DNA of 64,000 bases from an uncultured Prevotella sp. (GTDB lineage Bacteria; Bacteroidota; Bacteroidia; Bacteroidales; Bacteroidaceae), in assembly GCA_946614435.1 (NCBI GenBank), contig CAMOGW010000008.1, forward strand, positions 17,675 to 81,674, written 5' to 3'. The stretch's first letter is position 1, and each line of letters starts with the position of its first letter. Below the pieces are notes generated by a model. The model was not told where the DNA came from. It saw only the letters and a program-made list of their open reading frames with translations, and ran no database searches. The position numbers and the translations under genes are program-made. Positions 8,866 through 16,626 of the stretch are shown piece by piece.

Positions 8866-10071
8866 TTACTCGTCGGTTTTCATGAGATCGCTCATCACCA
8901 TGTTGCTTACGAAAAGTCCCTTTCGGGTGAGTCGCAAGTGATGGTCCTGAAGGGTGAGCAGGCGGGTGTCAAGATAGCGCTGGGCTTGTTGCAGGCAGTA
9001 GGCACTCTGAGGGGCTGAAAGTTGTGACAGACAGAGCCCTTCGCAAGTGCGCAAGGCCGTCATCACCAGGTCGTTGTAGCGTGTGTCGTCATCCAAGTGT
9101 TCCTCTTCATGGGCGGGCTGTCCGCTCTCTATGCCTGCGATGTATTGTTCCAGACTGTCGGTATTCCATCGGCGGCAGTCGCGCCCATTGTAGCTGTGGG
9201 CAGCGGCCCCTAACCCGATGTAGGGTGTCTGGTTCCAATAGCTGCTGTTGTGCTGTGAACGGAAGCCTCGCTTGGCAAAGTTGCTAATCTCGTAGTGCTC
9301 GTAGCCCGCAGCGGTGAGGCGGTCTATTAGGTCGTCGTACATCTGTAGCTCCGTCTCCTCGTCAATCGGTATATAGCGCGGGTCTTTTGTCTTCAATCGG
9401 TCATTTTCGGCTTTCAGCTTAAAGAGCGGCGTCCCTTCTTCTATCATCAGACAGTAGGCCGACAGATGCTCCACATTGAGGCTCAGGGCTTGCTCAATGT
9501 CGGCGTGCCAGTCGTTGAGTGTCTCGGTGGGAAAGCCGTACATCAGATCGATGCTGATGTTCCCGATGCCGGCTTCGCGCAGCCGACTTACGGCCAGCGG
9601 AATCTGTTCTGCCGTGTGGCGACGGCGCAGAAAGCGTAAGCGCTCGTTGCTGAACGTCTGAACGCCCATTGAAATGCGGTTCACAGGAAGACTCTTCACC
9701 AGCTCGGCAAACTCAGGAGTCACGTCATCGGGATTGCACTCCATCGTCACCTCGCGCACATGCTCCATCCCGTACACCTTATTTATATATAAGAAGAGCT
9801 GCCGCAGTTGGCCCTCTGTCAACTGGCTCGGTGTACCGCCCCCAAGATAGATGGTCCGTATCGGCTCGTCTTCACATTGCTCTTTCCCTTTCTTGCGTTC
9901 CGACGGTTGCAAGCTACCAGAGGTGGAGCGGGAGGGGGCAGGGTGGAGGCTCATCTCCCTGCACACCGCATCGACATATCGCTGTCGCTGTTCAAGACGG
10001 GTAGTGGAGTAGAAGCCGCAGTAGATGCAGCGGCTCTTGCAGAAGGGGATGTGAATGTATAGACCTGCCAT
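8866..10071 (-). CDS. hemW: HemW-like radical SAM protein (coproporphyrinogen dehydrogenase-like, heme chaperone)
   Basis: A 401-residue radical SAM protein. The cluster motif CKSRCIYCGF at residues 11-20 is CX3CX2CXF; the final Phe is typical of HemW, whereas true HemN oxidases have a further Cys. It is followed by YLGGGTPSQL, NPDDVT, MGVQTF and YEISNFA(K)RG, all characteristic of the family. HemW proteins bind heme and are thought to insert it into target proteins. The frame extends to 10161, but MAGLYIHIPF at 10071 is the natural start and the promoter TATTTTTG lies at 10106-10099. It is a single gene, oriented away from the lipoprotein locus. Confidence 0.85.
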   Translation of the reverse strand: MAGLYIHIPFCKSRCIYCGFYSTTRLEQRQRYVDAVCREMSLHPAPSRSTSGSLQPSERKKGKEQCEDEPIRTIYLGGGTPSQLTEGQLRQLFLYINKVYGMEHVREVTMECNPDDVTPEFAELVKSLPVNRISMGVQTFSNERLRFLRRRHTAEQIPLAVSRLREAGIGNISIDLMYGFPTETLNDWHADIEQALSLNVEHLSAYCLMIEEGTPLFKLKAENDRLKTKDPRYIPIDEETELQMYDDLIDRLTAAGYEHYEISNFAKRGFRSQHNSSYWNQTPYIGLGAAAHSYNGRDCRRWNTDSLEQYIAGIESGQPAHEEEHLDDDTRYNDLVMTALRTCEGLCLSQLSAPQSAYCLQQAQRYLDTRLLTLQDHHLRLTRKGLFVSNMVMSDLMKTDE

Positions 10072-10098
10072 AGATGAAATGTTCCGAAAAGTGAGCTG

Positions 10099-10106
10099 CA
10101 AAAATA
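10099..10106 (-). promoter_or_regulatory. Promoter -7 box of hemW
   Basis: The minus strand reads TATTTTTG, 28 bases before the ATG at 10071. The box fixes the short start of hemW because it lies inside the longer open frame. Confidence 0.5.
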
Positions 10107-10209
10107 CAAAAGAAATGAGAGAAATGCAAATCTTCCATGTCTTTAAAATAAGTGGTACCATGAAATAGGTGAGATAGAATTGATATGAGCGCGAAAAACA
10201 ATGAAAATA

Positions 10210-10240
10210 TTTGCTGCATCAATATTTTTTCGTATTTTTG
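10210..10240 (+). promoter_or_regulatory. Promoter of the structured leader RNA and lipoprotein gene
   Basis: TTTG at 10210-10213 and TATTTTTG at 10233-10240 are spaced by 19 bases, a good Bacteroidota promoter. Transcription would start near 10246, leaving a leader of about 310 bases before the lipoprotein ATG at 10556. Confidence 0.6.
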
Positions 10241-10370
10241 CGGTGTGAAACGATGAAAAGCTATCACAGATTATATTGTTGAACCATCTATAATAAAGTT
10301 TTGCCTATGGCATAAGACAGATACGATAAACAAACATCAAGAACATAACGAGCGTTAAGCTTATGTAGCT

Positions 10371-10488
10371 TCGACCTGGAATCTGGACAATTCCAACCGA
10401 CAAAGAAGATACATCAGTATAGCGTCCACGCGGGATAGCGTGGGCATGACTGATTTCTTTGTAGGGCAAGTCCAGAGCCTCAGGTTGA
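10371..10488 (+). ncRNA. Rod-like structured RNA in the leader of the lipoprotein gene
   Basis: Five nested helices stack in one rod: 10371-10378 with 10481-10488 (8 bp, one G-U), 10383-10388 with 10470-10475 (6 bp), 10400-10407 with 10455-10462 (8 bp), 10413-10418 with 10449-10454 (6 bp), and 10424-10431 with 10438-10445 (8 bp, one G-U). A small hairpin, TAACG/CGTTA (10346-10357), precedes it. The region has no open frame. It may be a cis-regulatory leader of the gene at 10556 or a separate small RNA; no T-tract terminator follows, which favours a leader. I do not recognise the family. The rest of the 449-bp gap between the two promoters and the gene shows nothing else. Confidence 0.55.
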
Positions 10489-10555
10489 GATCAATATAGT
10501 CAGCTCATGCTATTTTTATATTCAAATTTTTTATTAATCAAATTACAAGTTATTT

Positions 10556-11338
10556 ATGAAACAAATTAAACTAATTTTCATTTCACTGATTCTGTGGAGT
10601 GTTGCACCAATGTTGCAGTCTTGTGATAAGAACGACGACGGTAATGATCGACAGCAAGATACAACAATGAACGAGAGTAATAATTCGAATAATGGAGGTG
10701 ACAACTCAAATGGAGGTGACAACTCAAATGGAGATGGTAATGGAGGTAATGGAAATGATGATGGTGGAGGCTTCAAGAGTTGCCCAGACTCTAACCACCC
10801 CCACATGATAGACCTTGGCCTGCCCAGCGGCACGAAGTGGGCGTGCTGCAATGTGGGGGCCAGTGCGCCTGAGGACTATGGCAACTACTATGCCTGGGGA
10901 GAGACTCAGCCGAAGAGTGTGTATAGCATGGATAACTATCAGTACTATAATTCTAACACGGGATTTGTGAATATCGGCAGCGACATTGCTGGTACTGGCT
11001 ATGATGCTGCCACTGCTAATTGGGGCGCACCTTGGTGCATGCCATCTTTGGCGCAAATAAGGGAACTGCTGAACAATACGACCTCTACTTGGACTACTGA
11101 GAACGGAGTATATGGTCGGAAGTTCACAGGTCCTAATGGGAACACGATGTTCCTTCCCGCTGCGGGCCGCCGCTGGGATAGTGACTTCAGCTTCGCTGGT
11201 TCGGACGGCGTCTATAGGTCGTCGACGCTCTACGAGGGCGGCCCGCTCAACGCGTGCTATCTGGTCTTCACCTCTGGGGATGCACTCTGGGGCTACTACA
11301 ACCGCTACTGCGGTCAATCCGTGCGCCCTGTGCGTTAG
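10556..11338 (+). CDS. Lipoprotein with Fibrobacter-type paralogous domain, possible hypervariable C-terminus
   Basis: A 260-residue predicted outer-surface lipoprotein. The signal peptide ends in the lipobox LQSC with lipidated Cys23. An Asn/Gly/Asp-rich linker follows (about 40-75), partly encoded by an 18-bp tandem repeat. The domain beginning HMIDLGLPSGTKWACCNVGA is typical of the TIGR02145 (Fib_succ_major) family, which has the C-type-lectin-like fold also used by diversity-generating retroelement targets. The last 45 codons are rich in NNC codons at the exposed positions (for example GGC TAC TAC AAC CGC TAC TGC) and end in QSVRPVR, as in known Bacteroidota DGR targets. No reverse transcriptase lies in the window. 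A ligand-binding or adhesion role is inference. Confidence 0.7.
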   Translation: MKQIKLIFISLILWSVAPMLQSCDKNDDGNDRQQDTTMNESNNSNNGGDNSNGGDNSNGDGNGGNGNDDGGGFKSCPDSNHPHMIDLGLPSGTKWACCNVGASAPEDYGNYYAWGETQPKSVYSMDNYQYYNSNTGFVNIGSDIAGTGYDAATANWGAPWCMPSLAQIRELLNNTTSTWTTENGVYGRKFTGPNGNTMFLPAAGRRWDSDFSFAGSDGVYRSSTLYEGGPLNACYLVFTSGDALWGYYNRYCGQSVRPVR

Positions 11339-11367
11339 AACTGAAAAGCATCCTTCCCCAACTCGCA

Positions 11368-11455
11368 TTTCATAAAGTAATCTATTCCTTGCGGTGAGGC
11401 GGGACCACAAAGGTCCCATTCAGCCTCACGGTGAGGAATAGATTACTTTATGAAA
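11368..11455. repeat. Large perfect hairpin between convergent genes
   Basis: Arms 11368-11389 and 11434-11455 are perfect reverse complements of 22 bases (core AAAGTAATCTATTCCT). Inside them are a 7-bp stem (11394-11400 with 11423-11429) and a 6-bp stem GGGACC/GGTCCC (11401-11406 with 11412-11417). It begins 30 bases after the lipoprotein stop and ends 62 bases before the stop of the convergent ATPase gene. It could act as a bidirectional terminator, although the T-tract is short, or as the cruciform that often follows a DGR variable region. Confidence 0.65.
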
Positions 11456-11517
11456 AACTGGGCGAGGCGAACTCTTTCTGTCCTTACAAGTATTTTCCTG
11501 ACGATGTGCTTGTTCTG

Positions 11518-12735
11518 TTATAGTGCTTCTTTCGTGAGGAAATCTTGGAGGTGTATCTGGATGATGCCAGGATAGGCAGAAGTTGCGAAATAGTCGTCCA
11601 TTGTGACAACATACTTTGGGTAGTTGTCCTTGATGGCAGCCAGATTGCCAAATTCACGGGAGATGACTTCATCAGAGGATAGCAGATAGGCCACTTGAAC
11701 GTATATCTTCTGCTGGTCTTTAATTGCTATGAAATCCACTTCCTTATTCCATAGTTTCCCAACGTAAACGTCGTAATCTCTGGCTTTCAGTTCGTGGAAG
11801 ACCGCATTCTCCATTAACTTGTTGATGTCGGTTCGAATATTAACGTTGCGAAGAGCATTGCGGATACCGAAGTCCTCGAAATAGAACTTTTCACCAATTT
11901 CAAAAATCTTCATGCCGTGAACCTCGGCGCGCGACACACGATAGATGAGAAAGGCATCACAAAGTCCCTTGATGTAATTTTGTAGAGCCGGTATCGAGAT
12001 GCTCATGCCTTGTGATTTCAGGAAATCACTGATGTTTTTTGCCGAAAATGTAGCACCCACATTGTCGGCCAGATAACTGACAAGAGATTCTAAGAACTGG
12101 ATGTTTCGGATGGAGAGGCGGGAGACGATGTCCTTTAGCAAAATAGTGGAATAAATGTTTTGCAAGTATTCGAATGTGATTTCACGTTCTTTAGGCAAGT
12201 TGACAAGAAACGGCATGCCGCCACGCAGTAAGTATTCGTGAAGAGATTCATGGGAGGAGGGGAGACGGTTGAATTGTAGGTATTCACGAAATGTGAGGGC
12301 ATGTACGTGTATGGCTATATGTCTGCCAGATAGATAGGTTGACAATTCACCAGACAACAGATAGGCGTTGCTGCCACTGCAATAGATGTCGCATTGCCCT
12401 TCATTGAGCAAGCTTCTAAGGCATAATTCAAAATGTTGAATCTCCTGCACCTCATCAATGAAAAGATAATTTTTCTGGTTCTTTGCCAAATGTTGCTTTA
12501 CATAGTTGTTCAGTTCTTGTTCATCAGTCAGTGACGAAAACTCTAATCGTTCCTTGTCAATGAAGATGATATTGGCCTGGGGATTGTTTGAGAGAATTTC
12601 ATCGGAAATCTGACGCATGACGTAGCTCTTCCCAACGCGTCTTTGACCAATAAAAACCTTGATGAGTGGTTTGTCAATATAAGGTCTCACCTTATTAATA
12701 TAATAGGGCCTGCTGATATAAGTGTTTTCGAACAT
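11518..12735 (-). CDS. AAA_14/DUF4143-type ATPase
   Basis: A 405-residue P-loop ATPase of the large Bacteroidota family with an AAA_14 N-terminal and DUF4143 C-terminal domain. Walker A is GQRRVGKSY (about 30-38), Walker B is LFIDEVQE, and the sensor-like strand is IYCSGSNAYLL. LTFREYLQF and the winged-helix-like middle lead to a C-terminal nuclease-fold region around VYVGKLWNKEVDFIA (ExD/ExK-like VDF). The cellular role of these proteins is unknown. They are highly amplified in gut Bacteroidales, and a more distant relative lies at 62.5 kb. It is a single gene with its own promoter. Confidence 0.8.
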   Translation of the reverse strand: MFENTYISRPYYINKVRPYIDKPLIKVFIGQRRVGKSYVMRQISDEILSNNPQANIIFIDKERLEFSSLTDEQELNNYVKQHLAKNQKNYLFIDEVQEIQHFELCLRSLLNEGQCDIYCSGSNAYLLSGELSTYLSGRHIAIHVHALTFREYLQFNRLPSSHESLHEYLLRGGMPFLVNLPKEREITFEYLQNIYSTILLKDIVSRLSIRNIQFLESLVSYLADNVGATFSAKNISDFLKSQGMSISIPALQNYIKGLCDAFLIYRVSRAEVHGMKIFEIGEKFYFEDFGIRNALRNVNIRTDINKLMENAVFHELKARDYDVYVGKLWNKEVDFIAIKDQQKIYVQVAYLLSSDEVISREFGNLAAIKDNYPKYVVTMDDYFATSAYPGIIQIHLQDFLTKEAL

Positions 12736-12760
12736 ATCTATATATACTTAAAACTTTTCG

Positions 12761-12768
12761 CAAAAATA
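12761..12768 (-). promoter_or_regulatory. Promoter -7 box of the AAA_14 ATPase
   Basis: The minus strand reads TATTTTTG about 25 bases before the ATG at 12735, matching the Bacteroidota consensus. Confidence 0.45.
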
Positions 12769-12861
12769 ATAAAAAATCTAAGTATGAATTAAACTTTTAA
12801 ATAGATAAAGGAAAGTTTTAGTTATAATTAACGATAAAGAGTGAGAATTGTACAAATAAAT

Positions 12862-12909
12862 CCAAATTCGGAGGATGCTTTTGCAAAATAATTACCAAAT
12901 TCGGAGGAT
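12862..12909. repeat. Two direct copies of CCAAATTCGGAGGAT, 33 bp apart
   Basis: Exact 15-base copies at 12862-12876 and 12895-12909 lie in the 317-bp gap between the divergent ATPase and EF-G2-like genes, separated by TTTTGCAAAATAATTA-like sequence. They may be a regulator site or part of a dispersed repeat. Apart from the two promoters, nothing else was seen in this gap. Confidence 0.5.
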
Positions 12910-12974
12910 ATGTTTCATAATGGGCTACTCAAAATGTGGAGCGCAATTCCTAATTTTTTTTAATATTTCCTTGC

Positions 12975-12982
12975 TACCTTTG
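12975..12982 (+). promoter_or_regulatory. Promoter -7 box of the EF-G2-like gene
   Basis: TACCTTTG matches the consensus exactly and lies 70 bases before the ATG at 13053. No clear -33 box was seen, which may point to activator dependence. Confidence 0.55.
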
Positions 12983-13052
12983 GTCGTTTGATGCAAATTG
13001 ACTAATTTAGAGGCCGTTTACGAATAACCTATTAACTTAAAACCATAAAACG

Positions 13053-15212
13053 ATGAAAGTTTATCAAACTAATGAAATCAAAAACATTGCACTCATTGGC
13101 AGTGCGGGTAGCGGCAAGACTACTCTTGCCGAAGCAATGGTCTATGAAGCTGGCATCATCAAACGCCGTGGCACAGTAGAAGGTAAGAACACCATGAGCG
13201 ACTACTTCCCCGTGGAACAGGAATATGGCTATAGCGTATTCTCGACGGTCTTCCATGTGGAATGGAACAATAAGAAACTGAACATCATTGACTGCCCGGG
13301 CTCTGACGACTTCGTGGGTGGTGCCATCACCGCTCTGAACGTGACCGACCAGGCCGTTATTCTGATTAACGGGCAGTATGGTCCCGAGGTGGGCACTCAG
13401 AATGCCTTCCGCTATACCGACAAGCTCAGCAAGCCTGTCATTTTCCTTGTGAATCAGCTCGACAAGGAGCATTGCGACTTTGACGTATTGCTGCACAACA
13501 TGAAGGAAATTTACGGTGACAAGTGCGTACCCGTTCAATATCCTATTACTACTGGCCCTAACTTCAATGCCGTAATCGACGTGCTGCTCATGAAGAAGTA
13601 TTCATGGAAGCCTGAGGGCGGCGCTCCCATCATCGAGGATATTCCTGCTGAGGAGATGGATAAGGCCAAAGAGATGCACGCTGCCCTGGTGGAGGCTGCT
13701 GCAGCCAATGACGACACGCTGATGGAGAAGTTCTTCGAGAGCGAGAGCCTCACTGAGGACGAGATGCGTGAAGGCATTCGCAAGGGGTTGGTTACACGTT
13801 CTATCTTCCCCGTGTTCTGCGTGTGCGCAGGTAAGGATATGGGCGTTCGCCGTCTGATGGAGTTCTTGGGCAACGTGGTGCCTTTCGTGAGCGAGATGCC
13901 GAAGGTGCGCAACACGCGTGGCGAGGAAGTCACTCCCGACAGCGCTGGTCCTACTTCGCTCTATTTCTTCAAGACGGGCGTAGAGCCTCACATCGGCGAA
14001 GTGAGCTACTTCAAGGTGATGAGTGGTTCGGTGAAGAGCGGCGACGATCTGACCAACGCCGACCGTGGCTCGAAGGAACGTATCGGCACCATCTATGCAT
14101 GTGCCGGAGCTAACCGTATTCCTGTTGACCAGATGAATGCAGGTGACATTGGCTGCACCGTGAAGCTGAAAGACGTGAAGACGGGCAACGCTCTGAACGG
14201 TAAGGACTGCGAGTGGCGCTACGACTTTATTAAGTATCCTAACTCGAAGTATTCACGTGCCATCAAGGCTGTGAACGAGGGTGAGACTGAGAAGATGATG
14301 TCGGCCCTGACCAAGATGCGTCAGGAGGACCCCACATGGGTGGTTGAGCAGTCGAAAGAGCTCCGTCAGATTATCGTTCACGGACAGGGTGAGTTCCACT
14401 TGCGCACGCTGAAGTGGCGTTTAGAGAATAACGAGAAGATCAATATCGAGTATCTGGAGCCGAAGATTCCATATCGTGAGACCATTACGAAGATGGCTCG
14501 TGCCGACTATCGTCACAAGAAACAGTCGGGTGGTGCCGGTCAGTTCGGTGAGGTGCACTTGATTGTGGAGCCCTACGCTGAGGGTATGCCCGATCCTACA
14601 TCGTTTACCATCAACGGTCAGGAGTTCAAGATGAACATCAAGTCGAAGGAAGAGAAAGACCTGGAGTGGGGCGGCAAGCTCGTATTCATCAACTCAGTGG
14701 TGGGTGGCGCTATTGATATGCGCTTCATGCCTGCTATTCTGAAGGGTGTGATGGAGCGCATGGAGCGTGGCCCGCTGACGGGTTCGTATGCTCGCGACGT
14801 TCGCGTCATTGTGTATGACGGCAAGATGCACCCCGTTGACTCTAACGAGCTTTCGTTCATGCTGGCTGCCCGCAATGCCTTCTCGGCTGCCTTCCGCGAG
14901 GCCGGTCCTAAGGTGCTGGAGCCTATCTATGATCTGGAAGTCTATGTACCTGCCGACTACATGGGCGACGTGATGAGTGACCTGCAGGGTCGTCGCGCCA
15001 TCATCATGGGCATGGACAGCGAGGCCGGCTATCAGAAGCTCTCTGCCAAGATTCCTCTCAAGGAACTGTCTAACTACTCTATCGCCCTGAGCTCCATCAC
15101 TGGCGGTCGTGCTTCGTTCTCAACGAAGTTTGCCTCTTATGAGCTCGTGCCGAACGACATCCAGCAGCAGCTTATCAAGGAGCACGAAGCTGAGATGAAG
15201 GATGAGGAATAA
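13053..15212 (+). CDS. fusA2: EF-G2-like translation factor (elongation factor G paralogue)
   Basis: A 719-residue EF-G-family protein with all five domains. The P-loop GSAGSGKTT (about 13-21) replaces the usual GHxDxGKTT. The G3 motif is DCPGSDDF instead of DTPGHVDF, so the catalytic His is missing, and G4 is NQLD instead of NKxD. The later domain-III/IV blocks HGQGEFHL, RHKKQSGGAGQFGEV and AGYQKLSAKIPL are intact. This matches EF-G2 of Bacteroides, a paralogue reported to support translocation without GTP hydrolysis during starvation and gut colonisation; equivalence here is inferred from the motif losses. It is a single gene with its own promoter and terminator. Confidence 0.8.
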   Translation: MKVYQTNEIKNIALIGSAGSGKTTLAEAMVYEAGIIKRRGTVEGKNTMSDYFPVEQEYGYSVFSTVFHVEWNNKKLNIIDCPGSDDFVGGAITALNVTDQAVILINGQYGPEVGTQNAFRYTDKLSKPVIFLVNQLDKEHCDFDVLLHNMKEIYGDKCVPVQYPITTGPNFNAVIDVLLMKKYSWKPEGGAPIIEDIPAEEMDKAKEMHAALVEAAAANDDTLMEKFFESESLTEDEMREGIRKGLVTRSIFPVFCVCAGKDMGVRRLMEFLGNVVPFVSEMPKVRNTRGEEVTPDSAGPTSLYFFKTGVEPHIGEVSYFKVMSGSVKSGDDLTNADRGSKERIGTIYACAGANRIPVDQMNAGDIGCTVKLKDVKTGNALNGKDCEWRYDFIKYPNSKYSRAIKAVNEGETEKMMSALTKMRQEDPTWVVEQSKELRQIIVHGQGEFHLRTLKWRLENNEKINIEYLEPKIPYRETITKMARADYRHKKQSGGAGQFGEVHLIVEPYAEGMPDPTSFTINGQEFKMNIKSKEEKDLEWGGKLVFINSVVGGAIDMRFMPAILKGVMERMERGPLTGSYARDVRVIVYDGKMHPVDSNELSFMLAARNAFSAAFREAGPKVLEPIYDLEVYVPADYMGDVMSDLQGRRAIIMGMDSEAGYQKLSAKIPLKELSNYSIALSSITGGRASFSTKFASYELVPNDIQQQLIKEHEAEMKDEE

Positions 15213-15242
15213 GAGATAGCGGACTATCATCCGAATAGAAAG

Positions 15243-15285
15243 ATGCCCTGACACTCCGTCAAAAGTGTCAGGGCATTTATTTTGT
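15243..15285 (+). terminator. Rho-independent-type terminator of the EF-G2-like gene
   Basis: A perfect 13-bp hairpin (15243-15255 ATGCCCTGACACT with 15264-15276) has an 8-base loop and is followed by TTATTTTGT. It lies 30 bases after the stop codon. Confidence 0.8.
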
Positions 15286-15290
15286 ACTCG

Positions 15291-15430
15291 TTCCTTAGGA
15301 TGCTTTCCTTATGCAGAAGTCTTTGTTCCTAAGGATGCTTTGCTTATGCAAAAGTCTTTGTTCCTAAGAATGCTTTGCTTATGCAGATGTCTCTGTTCCT
15401 AAGAATGCTTTGCTTATGTAGAGAGACTCT
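15291..15430. repeat. 35-bp tandem repeat, four copies
   Basis: Units start at 15291, 15326, 15361 and 15396, each beginning TTCCTAAGGATGCTTTGCTT or a close variant and followed by ATGCAGAAGTCTTTG. The first three differ at a few positions each; the last is half diverged and overlaps the 3' end of fcl, whose TAA stop lies within the repeat. It is a VNTR-type locus between the convergent fusA2-like and fcl genes. Confidence 0.85.
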
Positions 15431-16616
15431 GCTTGTACCACTCGAACAGGCGCTGCACGCCATCTTCTATCTCTACCTTGTGCGTCCAGCCGAGTGAGTG
15501 GAGTTTCTCTACATCAATGAGCTTGCGCATAGTGCCGTCGGGCTTAGAGGCATCGAACTCTACAGTGCCTTCAAAGCCCACTGCCTTTACCACAAGTTCA
15601 GACAGTTCACGAATGGTGAGCTCTTTGCCAGTGCCCACATTGATGTGACAGTTGCGAATCTCGCCCAATTGGGGTAGGGCACCGCCGCGTCCGGCTGAGT
15701 GGTTGCGGTCAACCGAGCCATCTGTACTGGCACCGTAGTGAACAGACGAGTATTTCTCAATGCCGATGATGTCGCTGAAGTTTACGTTCAGGAGCACATG
15801 CACCGAAGCATCAGCCATGTCCTCGCTCCAGAGGAACTCGCGCAGCGGAGTGCCTGTACCCCAGAGCACCACCTTGTTGTCATAGATGCCATATTTGGCC
15901 AGCACGTCGAGCACCTTCTGAGATTGTGACTTGAACGCAGAGGAGTGAGCATCAAGCCCCTCGCCAGTGATGCCTTCAACGGGGCGCTTGTTCAGGTCGA
16001 TGGCAATCTTTTCCCAGTCGCCGTCGTGAATCAGCTTGGCCAGATACACTTTGCGCATCATGGCTGGCATCACGTGTGAGTTCTCTAAATGGAAGTTGTC
16101 GTTAGGGCCGTAGAGGTTGGTGGGCATCACGGCAATGTAGTTAGTGCCGTATTGCAGATTGTAGCTTTCGCACATCTTCAGTCCGGCAATCTTGGCGATG
16201 GCATACTCCTCATTGGTGTATTCCAGCGGTGAGGTGAGCAGACAGTCTTCCTTCATGGGCTGTGGGGCATTCTTGGGATAGATGCAGGTGCTGCCTAAGA
16301 AGAGCAGCTTCTTCACCCCGTGGGCGTAAGCCTCACTGATCACGTTGCACTGCATCTTCATGTTCTGCATGATGAAGTCGGCACGGTAAAGCGAATTTGC
16401 CATGATGCCGCCCACAAAGGCAGCTGCCAGCACAACGGCATCGGGGCGCTCTTCATCGAAGAAGTGGCGCACGGCCAGCTGGTCGGTCAGGTCCAGTTCC
16501 TTATGGCTCCGTCCCACCAGATTCTTATATCCTCGCTGCAACAGGTTGTTCCAAATGGCCGACCCCACCAGTCCGTGGTGTCCTGCCACATATATTTTAC
16601 TATCTTTACTAAGCAT
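15414..16616 (-). CDS. fcl: GDP-L-fucose synthase
   Basis: A 400-residue short-chain epimerase/reductase that turns GDP-4-keto-6-deoxy-mannose into GDP-L-fucose. It has the NADP loop VAGHHGLVGSAIW (about 10-22), the catalytic Tyr-Lys pair in NEEYAIAKIAGLKM, and the substrate-binding block MPTNLYGPNDNF. It is longer than the roughly 320-residue E. coli enzyme because of an extra stretch around residues 285-315 that is rich in Ser, Gly and His (GASTDGSVDRNHSAGRGG). It is the last gene of manC-gmd-fcl, 10 bases behind gmd. The C-terminal residues SLST and the stop lie inside a 35-bp repeat unit, so the tail length could vary between strains. Confidence 0.92.
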   Translation of the reverse strand: MLSKDSKIYVAGHHGLVGSAIWNNLLQRGYKNLVGRSHKELDLTDQLAVRHFFDEERPDAVVLAAAFVGGIMANSLYRADFIMQNMKMQCNVISEAYAHGVKKLLFLGSTCIYPKNAPQPMKEDCLLTSPLEYTNEEYAIAKIAGLKMCESYNLQYGTNYIAVMPTNLYGPNDNFHLENSHVMPAMMRKVYLAKLIHDGDWEKIAIDLNKRPVEGITGEGLDAHSSAFKSQSQKVLDVLAKYGIYDNKVVLWGTGTPLREFLWSEDMADASVHVLLNVNFSDIIGIEKYSSVHYGASTDGSVDRNHSAGRGGALPQLGEIRNCHINVGTGKELTIRELSELVVKAVGFEGTVEFDASKPDGTMRKLIDVEKLHSLGWTHKVEIEDGVQRLFEWYKQSLST

Positions 16617-16626
16617 GTATCTATTC

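Noticed and set aside
10556..11338. Complete diversity-generating retroelement
   Set aside because: No reverse transcriptase, accessory gene or template repeat was found in the window; only a possible target remains.
13053..15212. Tetracycline-resistance ribosomal protection protein
   Set aside because: The catalytic-site changes and overall layout fit EF-G2; TetQ/TetM proteins keep the canonical GTPase motifs.
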